Positions 32,245 to 41,559 of a stretch of 64,000 nt of DNA are shown here, in pieces. This stretch comes from Clostridia bacterium (GTDB lineage Bacteria > Bacillota > Peptococcia > DRI-13 > UBA5745): assembly GCA_018436095.1 (NCBI GenBank), contig JAHDMJ010000011.1:124001-188000 (forward strand), written 5' to 3'. The translations under genes and the position numbers were made by a program. Within the stretch, counting starts at the first letter, position 1, and each line of letters begins with the position of its first letter. The notes below the pieces were generated by a model, which had not been told where the DNA came from, did no database searches, and saw only the letters and a list, made by a program, of their open reading frames with translations.

Positions 32245-33417
32245 TTAAATATAATGACGGTCCACCCGCACCACAGTCCGCCATCTTTCATTAAATTCCC
32301 GGGTTCTTTGGCGAATCAGGTGTTTAAGTTCCATATCCTCCATGGTGAAGCCGAAGTCCACTACCACATCAAAAATCAGATTGCTGTGGGTTTCTCCCGG
32401 TACCATGCGGAAGTCATGAAATGTCATTTCCGGATTAATGGTTTTAAGAATATCTTCGATTCTTTCCCTGGCGTAATTGACTTTCTCATCATTGAGCAGC
32501 ACCGGGTCCATATGAATGGTCAAAGGAATCTGTAATTTATAGCCGAACTCCGCTTCGATGTCATCAATGAGGTCGTGGCATTCCAGAATGTCCCGCTCTG
32601 CCGGCACCTCCGCATGGACGGTGACAAAAGAACGGCCGGGACCATAATTATGAATCATCAAATCATGATAACCCAGAACTATCTCCCCCTCGTACTCCCG
32701 GAGTTTTTGCCAGATCCTCTCCACCAGTTCTTCATCGGGGGTAGTGCCTAAAAGCGGATCGATAGTCTCCCGGGTAATGCCAATGCCGGAATAGATAATA
32801 AAGGCTGCCACCAGCAAACCCATATAGCCGTCCAGCTCAAAGCCGGTGAAATGGCTGATCAGTGCGCTGATTAAAACCGCCGAAGTGCTGATCACATCGT
32901 TTAAGCTGTCGGCGGCGGTAGCAATCAGAGCTTGGGAGCGAATCAGCCGGCCCAGTTTTTTGTTGAAGCGGCTTTGCCATAGCTTGATTAAAATAGATGC
33001 CGCTAAAATAAAAGCAAAAACCCAATTAAAATCCGTTTTCTCCGGAAAACGGATTTTATTGATAGAGGCCAGCAGCAACTGAAAACCGATTAAAATGATA
33101 ATAAAAGAAACGATGAGTCCGGCGATGTATTCGTAGCGTCCGTGACCGTAAGGATGCTCCTTATCTGCCGGCAGGCCGGACAAATGGAAGCCCACCAGAG
33201 TCACAATGGAGGAACCGGCGTCCGATAAGTTGTTGACGGCGTCGGCAGTAATGGCGATGCTGCCGGAAAGCAGGCCGGTAATAATTTTCATAACGAACAA
33301 AATCAAATTGGAGATAATGCCCACTATGCCGGCCAGCTTGCCGTAGCTTTCTCTCACTTTGGGATCTTCTTTATTTTCACTGTCTTTAATAAACAACCGG
33401 GTCAAAAAATTAACCAT
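32245..33417 (-). CDS. Cation diffusion facilitator (CDF) family transporter
   Basis: The 390-aa protein is a metal-ion/proton antiporter of the CDF family. Six membrane helices span about residues 28-210, with the metal-site motifs ADAVNNLSDAGSS on helix 2 and ATAADSLNDVISTS on helix 5, and HPYGHGRYEY between helices 2 and 3. The cytoplasmic C-terminal domain contains GYHDLMIHNYGPG and FVTVHAEVP, and is longer than usual by about 80 residues (with FHDFRMVPGETHSNLIFDVV). It probably exports manganese, zinc or iron. It is a single-gene unit. Confidence 0.93.
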   Translation of the reverse strand: MVNFLTRLFIKDSENKEDPKVRESYGKLAGIVGIISNLILFVMKIITGLLSGSIAITADAVNNLSDAGSSIVTLVGFHLSGLPADKEHPYGHGRYEYIAGLIVSFIIILIGFQLLLASINKIRFPEKTDFNWVFAFILAASILIKLWQSRFNKKLGRLIRSQALIATAADSLNDVISTSAVLISALISHFTGFELDGYMGLLVAAFIIYSGIGITRETIDPLLGTTPDEELVERIWQKLREYEGEIVLGYHDLMIHNYGPGRSFVTVHAEVPAERDILECHDLIDDIEAEFGYKLQIPLTIHMDPVLLNDEKVNYARERIEDILKTINPEMTFHDFRMVPGETHSNLIFDVVVDFGFTMEDMELKHLIRQRTREFNERWRTVVRVDRHYI

Positions 33418-33506
33418 TTTACCAACAGGCCTTCCTTATTCTCATGAAGTATTTGCCTTAGTGTATTGTCTCATTGAAACTTGAAGTTACTGCGCAAGCA
33501 GTAAGC

Positions 33507-33674
33507 CTAGTGCTGTGTGTCAGCTAAAACTTGTCAGTGATCGGCGAGAATTTTTTTCGTCAGGCAAGGCGGAGGAAGAAGGCATACCCGTGGTGGTATG
33601 GCGCCTGACGACAACGCCGCCTGACGGAAAAAAGGCCGGCGAGCAGTAAAGTTTTAGCTGACACATTGCACTAG
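33507..33674. mobile_element. 168-bp MITE-like element with 26-bp terminal inverted repeats
   Basis: CTAGTGCTGTGTGTCAGCTA-AAACTT at 33507-33532 matches, inverted, the sequence AAGTTTTAGCTGACAC-ATTGCACTAG at 33649-33674. Inside are a second inverted pair (TCAGGC...GCCTGA) and CCGTCAGG/CCTGACGG-like arms, so the whole element can fold into a long hairpin. It holds no reading frame. Flanking CTAG may be the target site. A related end fragment is at about 32096. Confidence 0.72.
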
Positions 33675-33695
33675 TGTTCAGTGAGGCAGTGTACA

Positions 33696-34250
33696 CTACG
33701 GCAGCTCCAGGGTTTCCGGCTCATCGTATTCGACGCCGAAGGTATCTACCGTAACCGTTTCCATAATGTTGCTGGTCAGAGGCCGGTCCGCCCGGTCCCT
33801 GGGCGCATTAATAATAGCATCTACCGTTTCCATGCCGGAAACCACCCGCCCAAAGGCCGCATACTGTCCGTCCAGATGAGGGGCCGCTTCCGCCATAATG
33901 AAGAACTGGCTGCCGGCAGAATTGGGTTGCTGGCTCCTGGCCATAGAAATCACTCCCCGGGTATGCTTCAGGGGATTCTTCACGCCGTTTGAGGCAAACT
34001 CACCGGGCAGATAATAATCGGGGCCTCCCGTACCGTTGCCGTCGGGGCAGCCGCCCTGAATCATGAAGCCGGGGATGACGCGGTGAAAGCAAAGACCGTC
34101 GTAGTAGCCCCGGGAAGCCAGGTAAATAAAATTATTCACCGTATTGGGGGCCGCCTCGGGGTCCAGCTCAATGAGAATATCCGGTTTATCTTCCAGTTCC
34201 ACATTAACATATTTCCTCATTTTGATTGTCACTTGGGGTTTGGGGGTCAT
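33696..34250 (-). CDS. Peptidyl-prolyl cis-trans isomerase (cyclophilin type)
   Basis: The cyclophilin domain is complete: LDPEAAPNTVNNFIYLASRG, FHRVIPGFMIQGGCPDGNGT with the catalytic Arg, ISMARSQQPNSAGSQFFIM, HLDGQYAAFGRVV. It catalyses proline isomerisation in protein folding and, lacking a signal peptide, acts in the cytoplasm. The ATG at 34250 (MTPKPQVTIKM) fits the family start best; the open frame goes nine codons further. The gene overlaps the end of the Asp23 gene by about 46 bp in another frame, which is unusually long but consistent with one transcript. Confidence 0.92.
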   Translation of the reverse strand: MTPKPQVTIKMRKYVNVELEDKPDILIELDPEAAPNTVNNFIYLASRGYYDGLCFHRVIPGFMIQGGCPDGNGTGGPDYYLPGEFASNGVKNPLKHTRGVISMARSQQPNSAGSQFFIMAEAAPHLDGQYAAFGRVVSGMETVDAIINAPRDRADRPLTSNIMETVTVDTFGVEYDEPETLELP

Positions 34251-34623
34251 CTTCTTCCATGCTCCTCTCTTTTTCAAAACGAATTAATTTAGTAATATAA
34301 ACATCCACAGCCAGCACATCGTAGCCTGTAAATTTCTTTATGCGCTCCGAGGCCTCCCGGCGGATTTTGGCTACCATTTGGGGAATAGCCGCTCCATAAA
34401 GGACTGCCGCCTTGATCTCCAGTGCTATCTGCTCTTGGCTTTCCTCATCGGGCCCCGGCCATTTGATAGTGATGACTGGTTTAACGCTTTTATCCCCCAG
34501 CAAGGGCGCCAAGGGACTCTTGGGCTCATAGCTGTAGATACCTTCCACTTCCTCCAGCACCAGGCGGACAATTTCCCGAAATACATCCTCATGGATATTT
34601 GTGGTGCCCATTACCATACTCAT
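34204..34623 (-). CDS. Asp23/Gls24 family envelope stress protein
   Basis: This 139-aa protein has the Asp23 fold pattern: NIHEDVFREIVRLVLEEVEG, then the beta-rich VKPVITIKW, IALEIKAAVLYGAAIPQMVA KIRREASERIKKFTG and DVLAVDVYITKLI. Members are small cytoplasmic proteins that associate with the membrane or help fatty acid and envelope functions. The C-terminal acidic tail (EEDDPQTPSDNQNEE) is variable. Its ATG overlaps the pyridoxal kinase stop as ATGA, so they form an operon with the cyclophilin. Confidence 0.88.
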   Translation of the reverse strand: MSMVMGTTNIHEDVFREIVRLVLEEVEGIYSYEPKSPLAPLLGDKSVKPVITIKWPGPDEESQEQIALEIKAAVLYGAAIPQMVAKIRREASERIKKFTGYDVLAVDVYITKLIRFEKERSMEEDDPQTPSDNQNEEIC

Positions 34624-35507
34624 TCCTCCCTTTCATCCAGCCATTCGTAGCTGCCTAATAATACAGGTCCATTCAAACTGCTGAGTACCCGCTCCAGCAA
34701 AATACCGTTGCGCCGGGGATAATCGAAGCCGTAGCTGGCCCGGATGGCCTGAGTGACAAATTGGACGCTGCGGTCCAAGGCTACGGGTAAGCTATCCCCT
34801 TGCAGCAGGCTGCCGGTCAGTACACTGGTAAATACATCGCCGGTACCGGGGTAATTGGCGGGAATATAGACACAGGGCACCCGCCAGAAATGCCGGCTTT
34901 TGCGGTTAAAAGCCACCACGCTGGTAACCTTGCCCCGGCTGTCCAGAGGGGCGCTGGTGATTACCACCGTCTCCGGCCCCATATCGGCCAGCCGCTGCAG
35001 CCAGCTTTTTAGCGCCTCCTCCCCTAAATCCGGCCGGTACTCTTCTCCCAGCAACAAAGCCGCCTCCGTCAGATTAGGCGTAATAATGCCGGCGTGGCCG
35101 ATCAATTGCCGCATACCCGTTACCATATCCATATCCATGGTGGCATAAAGCTTGCCATTGTCGGCTAAAACCGGGTCGATCACCACCAGGGGATCGTTTT
35201 TCTGCTGGTAGGTAATGAAATCCTGCACCAGCTCCACCTGGGCCGGCGAGCCCAGAAAACCGCTGTAGATGCAATGAAAACGAATATCCAACTGATTCCA
35301 ATGAAGAATAGCCTTTTCCATAAAGCCGGTAAGATCCTCAAAAGCATAGCCTTCAAAGCCGCCGGTATGGGTGGAAAGCACCGCCGTAGGCAAGGGTACA
35401 ACCTGGGAGCCCATGGTGGATAATATAGGAATCACCACAGACAACGAATTGCGGCCGAAACCGGACAAGTCATGAATAGCGGCTACCCTCGGTATATATG
35501 GGGCCAT
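34620..35507 (-). CDS. Pyridoxal/pyridoxamine kinase (PdxK/PdxY family)
   Basis: The ribokinase-fold kinase phosphorylates B6 vitamers for PLP salvage. It shows VAAIHDLSGFGRNSLSVVIP, PTAVLSTHTGGFEG, IDPVLADNGKLYATMDMDMV, ITPNLTEAALLLGE and YPGTGDVFTSVLTGSLLQG with the catalytic Asp. These match PdxY-type kinases of Bacillota and Actinobacteria. I start at the ATG at 35507 (MAPYIPRVAAIHD); AAAGGA is 12 nt upstream, which is a little far. It is first in the operon with the Asp23 and cyclophilin genes. Confidence 0.9.
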   Translation of the reverse strand: MAPYIPRVAAIHDLSGFGRNSLSVVIPILSTMGSQVVPLPTAVLSTHTGGFEGYAFEDLTGFMEKAILHWNQLDIRFHCIYSGFLGSPAQVELVQDFITYQQKNDPLVVIDPVLADNGKLYATMDMDMVTGMRQLIGHAGIITPNLTEAALLLGEEYRPDLGEEALKSWLQRLADMGPETVVITSAPLDSRGKVTSVVAFNRKSRHFWRVPCVYIPANYPGTGDVFTSVLTGSLLQGDSLPVALDRSVQFVTQAIRASYGFDYPRRNGILLERVLSSLNGPVLLGSYEWLDEREE

Positions 35508-35709
35508 AATGGCAAACATTCCTTTCTTAAGCCTTATAAAAATCTCTATAGATTTATAAGCCGGTTCTCCGTATAATTGAGACAGCAGTATGCAGCTTGG
35601 AAACAATTCTAGAATAGTATATCATAAAAACAGCCGCAGATTAAAGGCCCATCGGCTGCAGGCCACCAATTTTGTGCAAGAATGCTTGAATATAATGCTG
35701 GGAGGATTT

Positions 35710-37554
35710 ATGTCGAATTACGATAAAAAGGCAGATAGAGATTTGTTAGAGGCTGTTAAAGCGGCCAGAGCCGCAAAAGTCTCAAAACCTGCCACAGAAG
35801 CAGGACCGGAGAACCCAGAAGCAGGGACAGGCCCGGCGCATACAGGGGCGGACCCGGCAGCCTCCCCTGTCCCCGCCTCCGGCGGCGGCCATCACTACAA
35901 AGCTCTGCTCCTTCGCCGCAAGGCCCAGCGCCGCCAGCGTTTCTTCACCTTTACCATCTCTATAGCTTTCCTCTTGGCGGTAGGCAGCCTGCTGGGCTTT
36001 TGGGCAGTCCATCTCGCCGGCCAGCATAAGTCCACGGCAACGGTAGCTTTAATCCCCTTAGACAGCCGGCCCGTCAATACGGATCTGGTTCAGCAGTTGG
36101 CAGCTATCGCCGGCGTTACGGTCACCATGCCGGAACGGGAGCTGCTGGATCAATTCCTTATCCCCAGTGAACCCCAGCCCCTTTACTCCTGGCTTACCGG
36201 CAGCAAAGAGAGCGATCAGGATATTACTATCATTCATGTCAACGAATTGCTTTTCGGCGGCCTTTTAAACTCTCGGGAGGCCTCCCAATACCAGCACACC
36301 AATGATAAGATGACTTCCCTCCATGACTATCTGTTGCAGCGGACCAGAACCCCCAGAAAAAAAACGATTTTAGTCTATATCATGCCCCGGCTGCTGCCCA
36401 GCCAATACGACGAGGAGATGTGGACTTACGAAAAAGAGCTGCCCCAGCTGTCCCAGTTAAAGCACCGGCTGGCTTTAGAACCGGGCAATACTCAACTGAC
36501 CGCTGAGCTGGCTGAATTGAATCAACGAATTCCCCGGGAAATAATCGAAAGATACGAGACGATTTATGTGGAGGCCTACAATGCAGGCCTTAATCTTCTG
36601 GACTGGCTGCGGGAAGGGCTTATCGACGAAGTGGTCATCGGTCTGGATGACAGCGCGGAATTCGGTTTGAATGTTAAAGCTTTTCGTGATTTAAAGGCCG
36701 GCGCCGCTCAGCGGAATCAGCAGGAAGCTTATTTTCTCCATGGGGCGGACGAGCTGACGCCGCTGATCATTGCCCGCCATTGCCTCAATTATGGCGGCGA
36801 TCAACAATCCTTTGCCTTATCTTATCTGACGCCGGGGCAGGAAGAAGTAATCCTGCCCTATGAGGCAATCCCTCTGAAGGAGAATTTTCAGGAGAAAACG
36901 GATTATTTATTTGCCGGCAAGTCCGAGGATAGCATCAATACCGTCAGAAAGAAATACATTTATCTTTATACCAGTCAGGAAGCCGGAGAAGCTGAATTGG
37001 CCGACTGCTGGAAGACGATTCGCAGCGACAAAAACCGGCCTGCCGGCGCTTTGGTGGGCTTGGCCGATATCGCCAAGGTCAATGGATCCTGGGCGCCATT
37101 TATCGAAAGCGCAGGGCCGGCTCAGGTCTATAAATATGTGGATGCCTATGCCGGCTGGAATACGGCAGGCAATAGCCTGGGCACCGTCATGGCCCATTTG
37201 CTTTTTTGGGAAGGGGCTCAGGAGTTTTCCGGCCCCGCCATGAAAAAAGCTTCCGCCAATCATGAGGATTTGCAGAAGCTGCGGCTTTTGGACGACTATT
37301 TCTTTCAGGCCAAGGTGCGTCAGGAACTGATTGAGTGGACAAGGAAAGAAGGCTTTCCTTACCTGACCTTCGACGGCCGCTGGATGGAGGCTAATGCCAA
37401 ACTCCAGGAGCTTATGGAGGCCGCCTTGACGGATTGGCCCCAGATGAAGCCTTCCCAAGCTGCCGGGTCTTGGCGGCAGGATGAAACCTACCCTTACCGG
37501 TTTACTTTCCCCTGGCCCCGAAGCTTCGAGATTTGGATCCAACAAGGGCAGTGA
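35710..37554 (+). CDS. DUF4127 family membrane-anchored protein
   Basis: This 614-aa protein has a cytoplasmic Ala/Pro-rich N-terminus (about 70 residues), one membrane helix (about 82-105) and a long extracytoplasmic DUF4127 domain: VALIPLDSRPVNTDLVQQLA, ITIIHVNELLFGGLLNSREA, LVYIMPRLLPSQYDEEMWTY, VVIGLDDSAEFGLNVKA and KYVDAYAGWNTAGNSLGTVM. The conserved Asp, Arg and Asn residues suggest an enzyme acting on envelope or extracellular material, but the function is unknown. The start at 35710 has GGAGG 4-5 nt upstream; 40 further upstream codons are not used. Confidence 0.9.
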   Translation: MSNYDKKADRDLLEAVKAARAAKVSKPATEAGPENPEAGTGPAHTGADPAASPVPASGGGHHYKALLLRRKAQRRQRFFTFTISIAFLLAVGSLLGFWAVHLAGQHKSTATVALIPLDSRPVNTDLVQQLAAIAGVTVTMPERELLDQFLIPSEPQPLYSWLTGSKESDQDITIIHVNELLFGGLLNSREASQYQHTNDKMTSLHDYLLQRTRTPRKKTILVYIMPRLLPSQYDEEMWTYEKELPQLSQLKHRLALEPGNTQLTAELAELNQRIPREIIERYETIYVEAYNAGLNLLDWLREGLIDEVVIGLDDSAEFGLNVKAFRDLKAGAAQRNQQEAYFLHGADELTPLIIARHCLNYGGDQQSFALSYLTPGQEEVILPYEAIPLKENFQEKTDYLFAGKSEDSINTVRKKYIYLYTSQEAGEAELADCWKTIRSDKNRPAGALVGLADIAKVNGSWAPFIESAGPAQVYKYVDAYAGWNTAGNSLGTVMAHLLFWEGAQEFSGPAMKKASANHEDLQKLRLLDDYFFQAKVRQELIEWTRKEGFPYLTFDGRWMEANAKLQELMEAALTDWPQMKPSQAAGSWRQDETYPYRFTFPWPRSFEIWIQQGQ

Positions 37555-37583
37555 AAAAGTCGATCAAACCCCAATGCTTATCC

Positions 37584-37649
37584 AAAAAATCAAGTTTAAA
37601 TACGCTAAATACAGTGTCGAATCCCTCAAGCATTTAAACTTGATTTTTT
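37584..37649. terminator. Bidirectional terminator after DUF4127
   Basis: An 18-bp stem (AAAAAATCAAGTTTAAAT and its complement) encloses a 30-nt loop. T-runs stand on each side, and the genes converge. Confidence 0.8.
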
Positions 37650-37730
37650 GTCTATTTCCCAGCGCCCTCGTATCCGCTGGGCCTGTTTACTCATGCTTTC
37701 GTCCTGAGGCTGTTTGCTTATGCTCTTGCT

Positions 37731-39122
37731 TTACCCCTGGCTGGCCCGCAACATCTTGCGAAGCTGCTGCATAATGGTGGCTTTTTTGGTGCGGACAGCC
37801 TCAAGGCCATCCCTTTCATCAGCCAGGAAAATAGTCACCCACTGAATAGCATCCATCATTTGATGGATAGACTCTTGATAAAGAATCTGGATTTTGCCGT
37901 ACTCCGCCAAAACCTCGGCAGTGATGGTCAATATCTCGTCTTTGATCATATCGGCGGCGGCTTTATCCATGCGCCGGTATAAAACATCATATAATTCTTC
38001 ATTTGAATAAGTTTTATGAAGCACCAGGACGAAAAGCTCCAGATCCTCAATGGCATTGCCGTCTTCAATTTCAAAAAGCATTTTGAAAAAAACGTGCCAC
38101 TCGTAATCGGTATTGGCCAGATACTGCAGGCGGCGGCCCAAGATCAGGCTGAAATTATTGTCGGCCTGAAAATCCCGGCCAAAAATGACTTTTTCTTCGA
38201 AATCGGTTTTCTTATCCCGGGCTTGGACAAATTTTCCGGAAAGGCGAAACAGCATCTGCCGCAGCTCTTCTTCGCTGGCGTCACTGCTTTTGCGGGCTAC
38301 ATAAAAGCCCAGCACTTCGCAGGTCTTGCGAAAATCTACGGTAAAGCCTAAAGAATCCGCCATTTTCTTCATGTAAAGATCGCTGATCATCATGGCCAGA
38401 AAATTGCCGTAACCCAGATCTTCAAAAACATGGCGGGTCTCCTTCTTAGGGGCCAGCCGCAGCGACAGATTCATCAGCATATTATCTATGCCGTCAAGGT
38501 TGTTTTTTAAGGTATCCAGAGTACTGCGAATAAACTCGTCATTGGGCAGGTAGGCATTGTTTTTATAAATAAGCTCATGCTCCACCTCAGACCAGAAGGA
38601 GTTGATCATGGATTTGACCTGCAGCTCAAAACGTATGGGCGCATCATCCTTAAGATAAAGACCGTCCACCCGGTAAACGGCCAGGCCGTTTTTTTGGGTT
38701 TGGGGCTGGGGCACCGCCAGCCAAAAAAACAGATTGGGCAATGCGGGATCATAATACAGTCCTTCGTCAGTGGTTAAGAAGAAGTTTTCTTTCAGTCGGG
38801 TATAGATCCGTACTTCATCGGCGGTAAAACGGCACTCCGCCAAAACGCCAATAATATCGGGTATACTGTTTAGAATCATTTGAGGATTCCGGTACTGTTT
38901 ATACAGTTCCCGGCGAATAATCTTTTCCTTCAGACTGGTCTTCGTTTTCAGCCGGGCTTTGAAGGCAATGATTTGTTGGTTATCCTCCTGAAGCACCGTA
39001 GTCAAAAGACCTACTATTTCATTGAGAGCGGCCTCGTAGACCTGGCGGTTGCGGTCCAAAAGAGCTGTGGTCTCATCAATGATATCAAAAAGTTCCATTC
39101 TTTGGCTTTCTTCTTTAGCCAT
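37731..39122 (-). CDS. RelA/SpoT-domain protein with divergent active site
   Basis: The 463-aa protein contains a (p)ppGpp synthetase-like domain at about residues 30-190: ARLKTKTSLKEKI (58-69), DIIGVLAECRF (89-99) and FELQVKSMINSFWSEVEHEL IYKN (165-188, with Glu/Gln and Glu181-His182). In active synthetases the second motif has an Arg right after D-x-x-G-[VI]; here it is Leu, and the YxSxH motif is not seen. The remaining about 270 residues are helical with no known domain. GGAGG lies 7 nt before the ATG at 39122. Synthesis of ppGpp is doubtful; a regulatory role is possible. It follows the 39139 gene by 16 bp. Confidence 0.8.
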   Translation of the reverse strand: MAKEESQRMELFDIIDETTALLDRNRQVYEAALNEIVGLLTTVLQEDNQQIIAFKARLKTKTSLKEKIIRRELYKQYRNPQMILNSIPDIIGVLAECRFTADEVRIYTRLKENFFLTTDEGLYYDPALPNLFFWLAVPQPQTQKNGLAVYRVDGLYLKDDAPIRFELQVKSMINSFWSEVEHELIYKNNAYLPNDEFIRSTLDTLKNNLDGIDNMLMNLSLRLAPKKETRHVFEDLGYGNFLAMMISDLYMKKMADSLGFTVDFRKTCEVLGFYVARKSSDASEEELRQMLFRLSGKFVQARDKKTDFEEKVIFGRDFQADNNFSLILGRRLQYLANTDYEWHVFFKMLFEIEDGNAIEDLELFVLVLHKTYSNEELYDVLYRRMDKAAADMIKDEILTITAEVLAEYGKIQILYQESIHQMMDAIQWVTIFLADERDGLEAVRTKKATIMQQLRKMLRASQG

Positions 39123-39138
39123 CGGCAATCCTCCAAAT

Positions 39139-39738
39139 TTAATTCATTAAGGCAGGGAATTGGTCACCGGTAACGCTTTGATAAATCTCTTTCGCTCTGG
39201 TCAAACAATTGCCTTTGTTCAGCTTGGCACCCAGTTCCATCTTGCCCATGGCTTCGGCACAATCCCAAAGCACAGCCAAATCCTCGCCGCTGCCAACATA
39301 TTTGCAGTAAATCCTCTCCAACAAGGCAAAAACCGAGGCAGAGGCACAAAAGTCAAAGTGCCGGCCGTTGCTGAATAAGCCGAAGCCCATATAAGCGAAG
39401 CGAAAATGAAGCTTGTCCCGAAACAGCAGGGAGGAACTGATGGCGCTTTTGGCATAGCCTTTATATTCGATAACCCTGGCCGGCAGAGAAAACTGCCGGT
39501 CTTCGTCCCAATTAACGGCTTTTTCCAGGCCCTGGCCTAAGCGCAACTGCTTTTGAATCTCCGTGGCGGCGGATAATGTTAATTTTTTATCCACCAACAG
39601 CCGGGCGGTATATAAGCAAAAAAACAGCAGGTCCGGATAGCGGGAGGGCTGCTCCGCCGGCGTCACATATAGATGGCCGATAACATCCAGCTTGCGGCCG
39701 TAAAAAGCCCACTCCGATTGCAAATCATTTAAAAACAT
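39139..39738 (-). CDS. Uncharacterised 199-aa protein paired with the RelA/SpoT-like gene
   Basis: I do not recognise a family. The soluble protein has aromatic-rich segments (FLNDLQSEWAFYGRKLDVIG, YPDLLFFCLYTARLLVDKKL, LHFRFAYMGFGLFSNGRHFD) and a helical C-terminus with ALLERIYCKYVGSGEDLAVL WDCAE. There is no signal peptide or membrane span. Its stop is 16 bp before the start of the RelA/SpoT-like gene and both share one strand, so they probably form a two-gene operon and may act together. Confidence 0.65.
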   Translation of the reverse strand: MFLNDLQSEWAFYGRKLDVIGHLYVTPAEQPSRYPDLLFFCLYTARLLVDKKLTLSAATEIQKQLRLGQGLEKAVNWDEDRQFSLPARVIEYKGYAKSAISSSLLFRDKLHFRFAYMGFGLFSNGRHFDFCASASVFALLERIYCKYVGSGEDLAVLWDCAEAMGKMELGAKLNKGNCLTRAKEIYQSVTGDQFPALMN

Positions 39739-39782
39739 TAATTCTCTCCTTACCTATCGGGGTGAAATACGGATACATAAGA

Positions 39783-39814
39783 AATAAAGGAGTGACTTTC
39801 GTCACTCCTTTATT
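39783..39814. terminator. Terminator of the opp operon
   Basis: A perfect 14-bp stem (AATAAAGGAGTGAC) with a TTTC/GAAA loop is followed on the minus strand by TTTATTTC. It is about 60 bp past the stop of the oligopeptide-binding protein gene. Confidence 0.8.
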
Positions 39815-39871
39815 ATACCTTAGTTTATCTGATTGCTCAACCAAGCAATGATTGAAAGCCCTTAATTTCTC

Positions 39872-41425
39872 TTAGGAGAAGGACAATTCGGAAATGTAGA
39901 TCCGGCTGTCCTGACGCAGAGTCCAGTTCAGGTTTTCGGCGCCGCCATGGAGATCGTCCAGAACCAGCAGGTAGATGGCGAAAGGATCGTCATACAGCTT
40001 CTGAACCAGGCTGTCGTAGATTTCCTGACGTTTTTCCAGATCCATCTCGGATTTGGCTTCTTCGATCATGGCATTGTATTCGGCATTGTCAACAGCAGAC
40101 TGGGTACCGGTCTTGTGAACCAATGCGGAGTAGGTGCGGTCCATATCGAAGAATTCGTTGGAGGTGCAGGAGAACTGCATATCGGGAGTCTTGTTGGGAT
40201 CGAATAAGGTGTCCAGCCATTCCTGCCAGCTGACGAACTTAGTCTCAATCTTGAAACCGGCTTCGCCCAATTGAGCTGCCACAGCCTCGGTGAGCTCGCC
40301 GTCTTTCAGCCAGCGGCCCCGCTCGGAGAGGAGCTGAATGGGTTCGCCTTTATAACCGGCTTCTTCCAGCAAAGCTTTGGCTTTTTCTACATCGTAAGGA
40401 TATTTCTCAACTTTGTCGGAGAAACCGAAGTAGCCGTCACGGCCCATCTGGCCTTCGCAGGGACGGGCATAGCCGCCAAAGAGAGCTTCGGCCAAGCCTT
40501 CTAAGTCAATGGCGTAGTTGGCAGCCAGACGCATGTTTTTGTCTTTCATGATACCGGAACGCTGATTGAAACGGACCCAGGAAGTCTCGGTGCCGATACC
40601 GGAGAAGACTTTGGGCAGATCGGCAACGTATTCGGGGTACATGTTCAAGGCGATGTCAATTTCGCCGGTTTTCAGAGCGGCAGCCCGGGTTACCACTTCT
40701 TCAATGAAACGGTAAGTGGCTTTTTCCAGAACAGGCTTCTCACCCCAGTAACTGTCATTGCGGACGATAGTGATGTACTGGCCGCGGGTCCAGTTATCCA
40801 GCTTGTAAGGGCCGGTGCCGTTGGCAACCTGGGTCAACTGATCCATGGTTTTGCCTTCGGTGAAGGATTTGGATACCATATCCAGCTTGGTCAATCTCTT
40901 CAGCAGAATAGGATCGGGAACGCTGGTGGTGATGGTCAGATTTTTATCGTCTACTTTCTCAGCTTTGGCGATAGACTCGAAATCGGAGAAAATCTGGGAG
41001 TTGTATTCGGGGTCAATGATGCGGTTGATGGAGTATACAGCATCATCAACGGTGAAGGCGCTGCCGTCATGGAAGGTCACGCCGTCACGAATGGTGAATT
41101 TCCAAGTCAGGTCGTCAACGATCTCGTAATCGGTAGCCAGGCAGGGGATGGGCTCCAAAGTGACGCCGTCCAGCTTGTAAAGAGGCTCAAAGACGCTCCA
41201 GGTGATGGTGCGCATGTTGCCGTCATCAGGATACTGGGTATCCAAAGTGGTAGGCTCGCCTTGGATGGCGATGGTGATCTCTGTCTTAGGAGCCGCAGGA
41301 GCAGCACCGGTGGCTTCAGTGGGTGTGGTGCTTGTGGTCGGCGCCGTTGTGCCGGAGCTGCCGCAGCCGGCCAGGATACCCAATGCAAATACACAGATCA
41401 GCAGGATACTTAAAGTTTTTTTCAT
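39872..41425 (-). CDS. Oligopeptide/dipeptide ABC transporter, solute-binding lipoprotein
   Basis: The 517-aa family 5 binding protein starts with a lipoprotein signal ending in GILAGC, then a Thr/Ala/Pro linker. The mature part has PTTLDTQYPDDG, FEPLYKLDGVTLEPIPCLAT, WKFTIRDGVTFHDGSAFTVD DAVYS and GTGPYKLDNW, typical of DppA/OppA/NikA proteins. It captures peptides or nickel-like complexes; the ligand is not evident. It lies 276 bp after oppF and has its own promoter, which would raise its level over the membrane subunits. Confidence 0.93.
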   Translation of the reverse strand: MKKTLSILLICVFALGILAGCGSSGTTAPTTSTTPTEATGAAPAAPKTEITIAIQGEPTTLDTQYPDDGNMRTITWSVFEPLYKLDGVTLEPIPCLATDYEIVDDLTWKFTIRDGVTFHDGSAFTVDDAVYSINRIIDPEYNSQIFSDFESIAKAEKVDDKNLTITTSVPDPILLKRLTKLDMVSKSFTEGKTMDQLTQVANGTGPYKLDNWTRGQYITIVRNDSYWGEKPVLEKATYRFIEEVVTRAAALKTGEIDIALNMYPEYVADLPKVFSGIGTETSWVRFNQRSGIMKDKNMRLAANYAIDLEGLAEALFGGYARPCEGQMGRDGYFGFSDKVEKYPYDVEKAKALLEEAGYKGEPIQLLSERGRWLKDGELTEAVAAQLGEAGFKIETKFVSWQEWLDTLFDPNKTPDMQFSCTSNEFFDMDRTYSALVHKTGTQSAVDNAEYNAMIEEAKSEMDLEKRQEIYDSLVQKLYDDPFAIYLLVLDDLHGGAENLNWTLRQDSRIYISELSFS

Positions 41426-41559
41426 TTAAATTTTCCCTCCCAATTAATGATAATTTGTCTAAACCCAAACATGTGCAACAGAGCTTACAACAACCTTCGA
41501 GTAAATCTCCGGAAAAAGTTGGCTGCTTCTCCCCCCTCCTCAATCAATCTGCACAGTGC

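Noticed and set aside
33507-33674. Member of the type A/B array family
   Set aside because: Its ends share no motif with those arrays, and it has one pair of long terminal repeats rather than phased short motifs.
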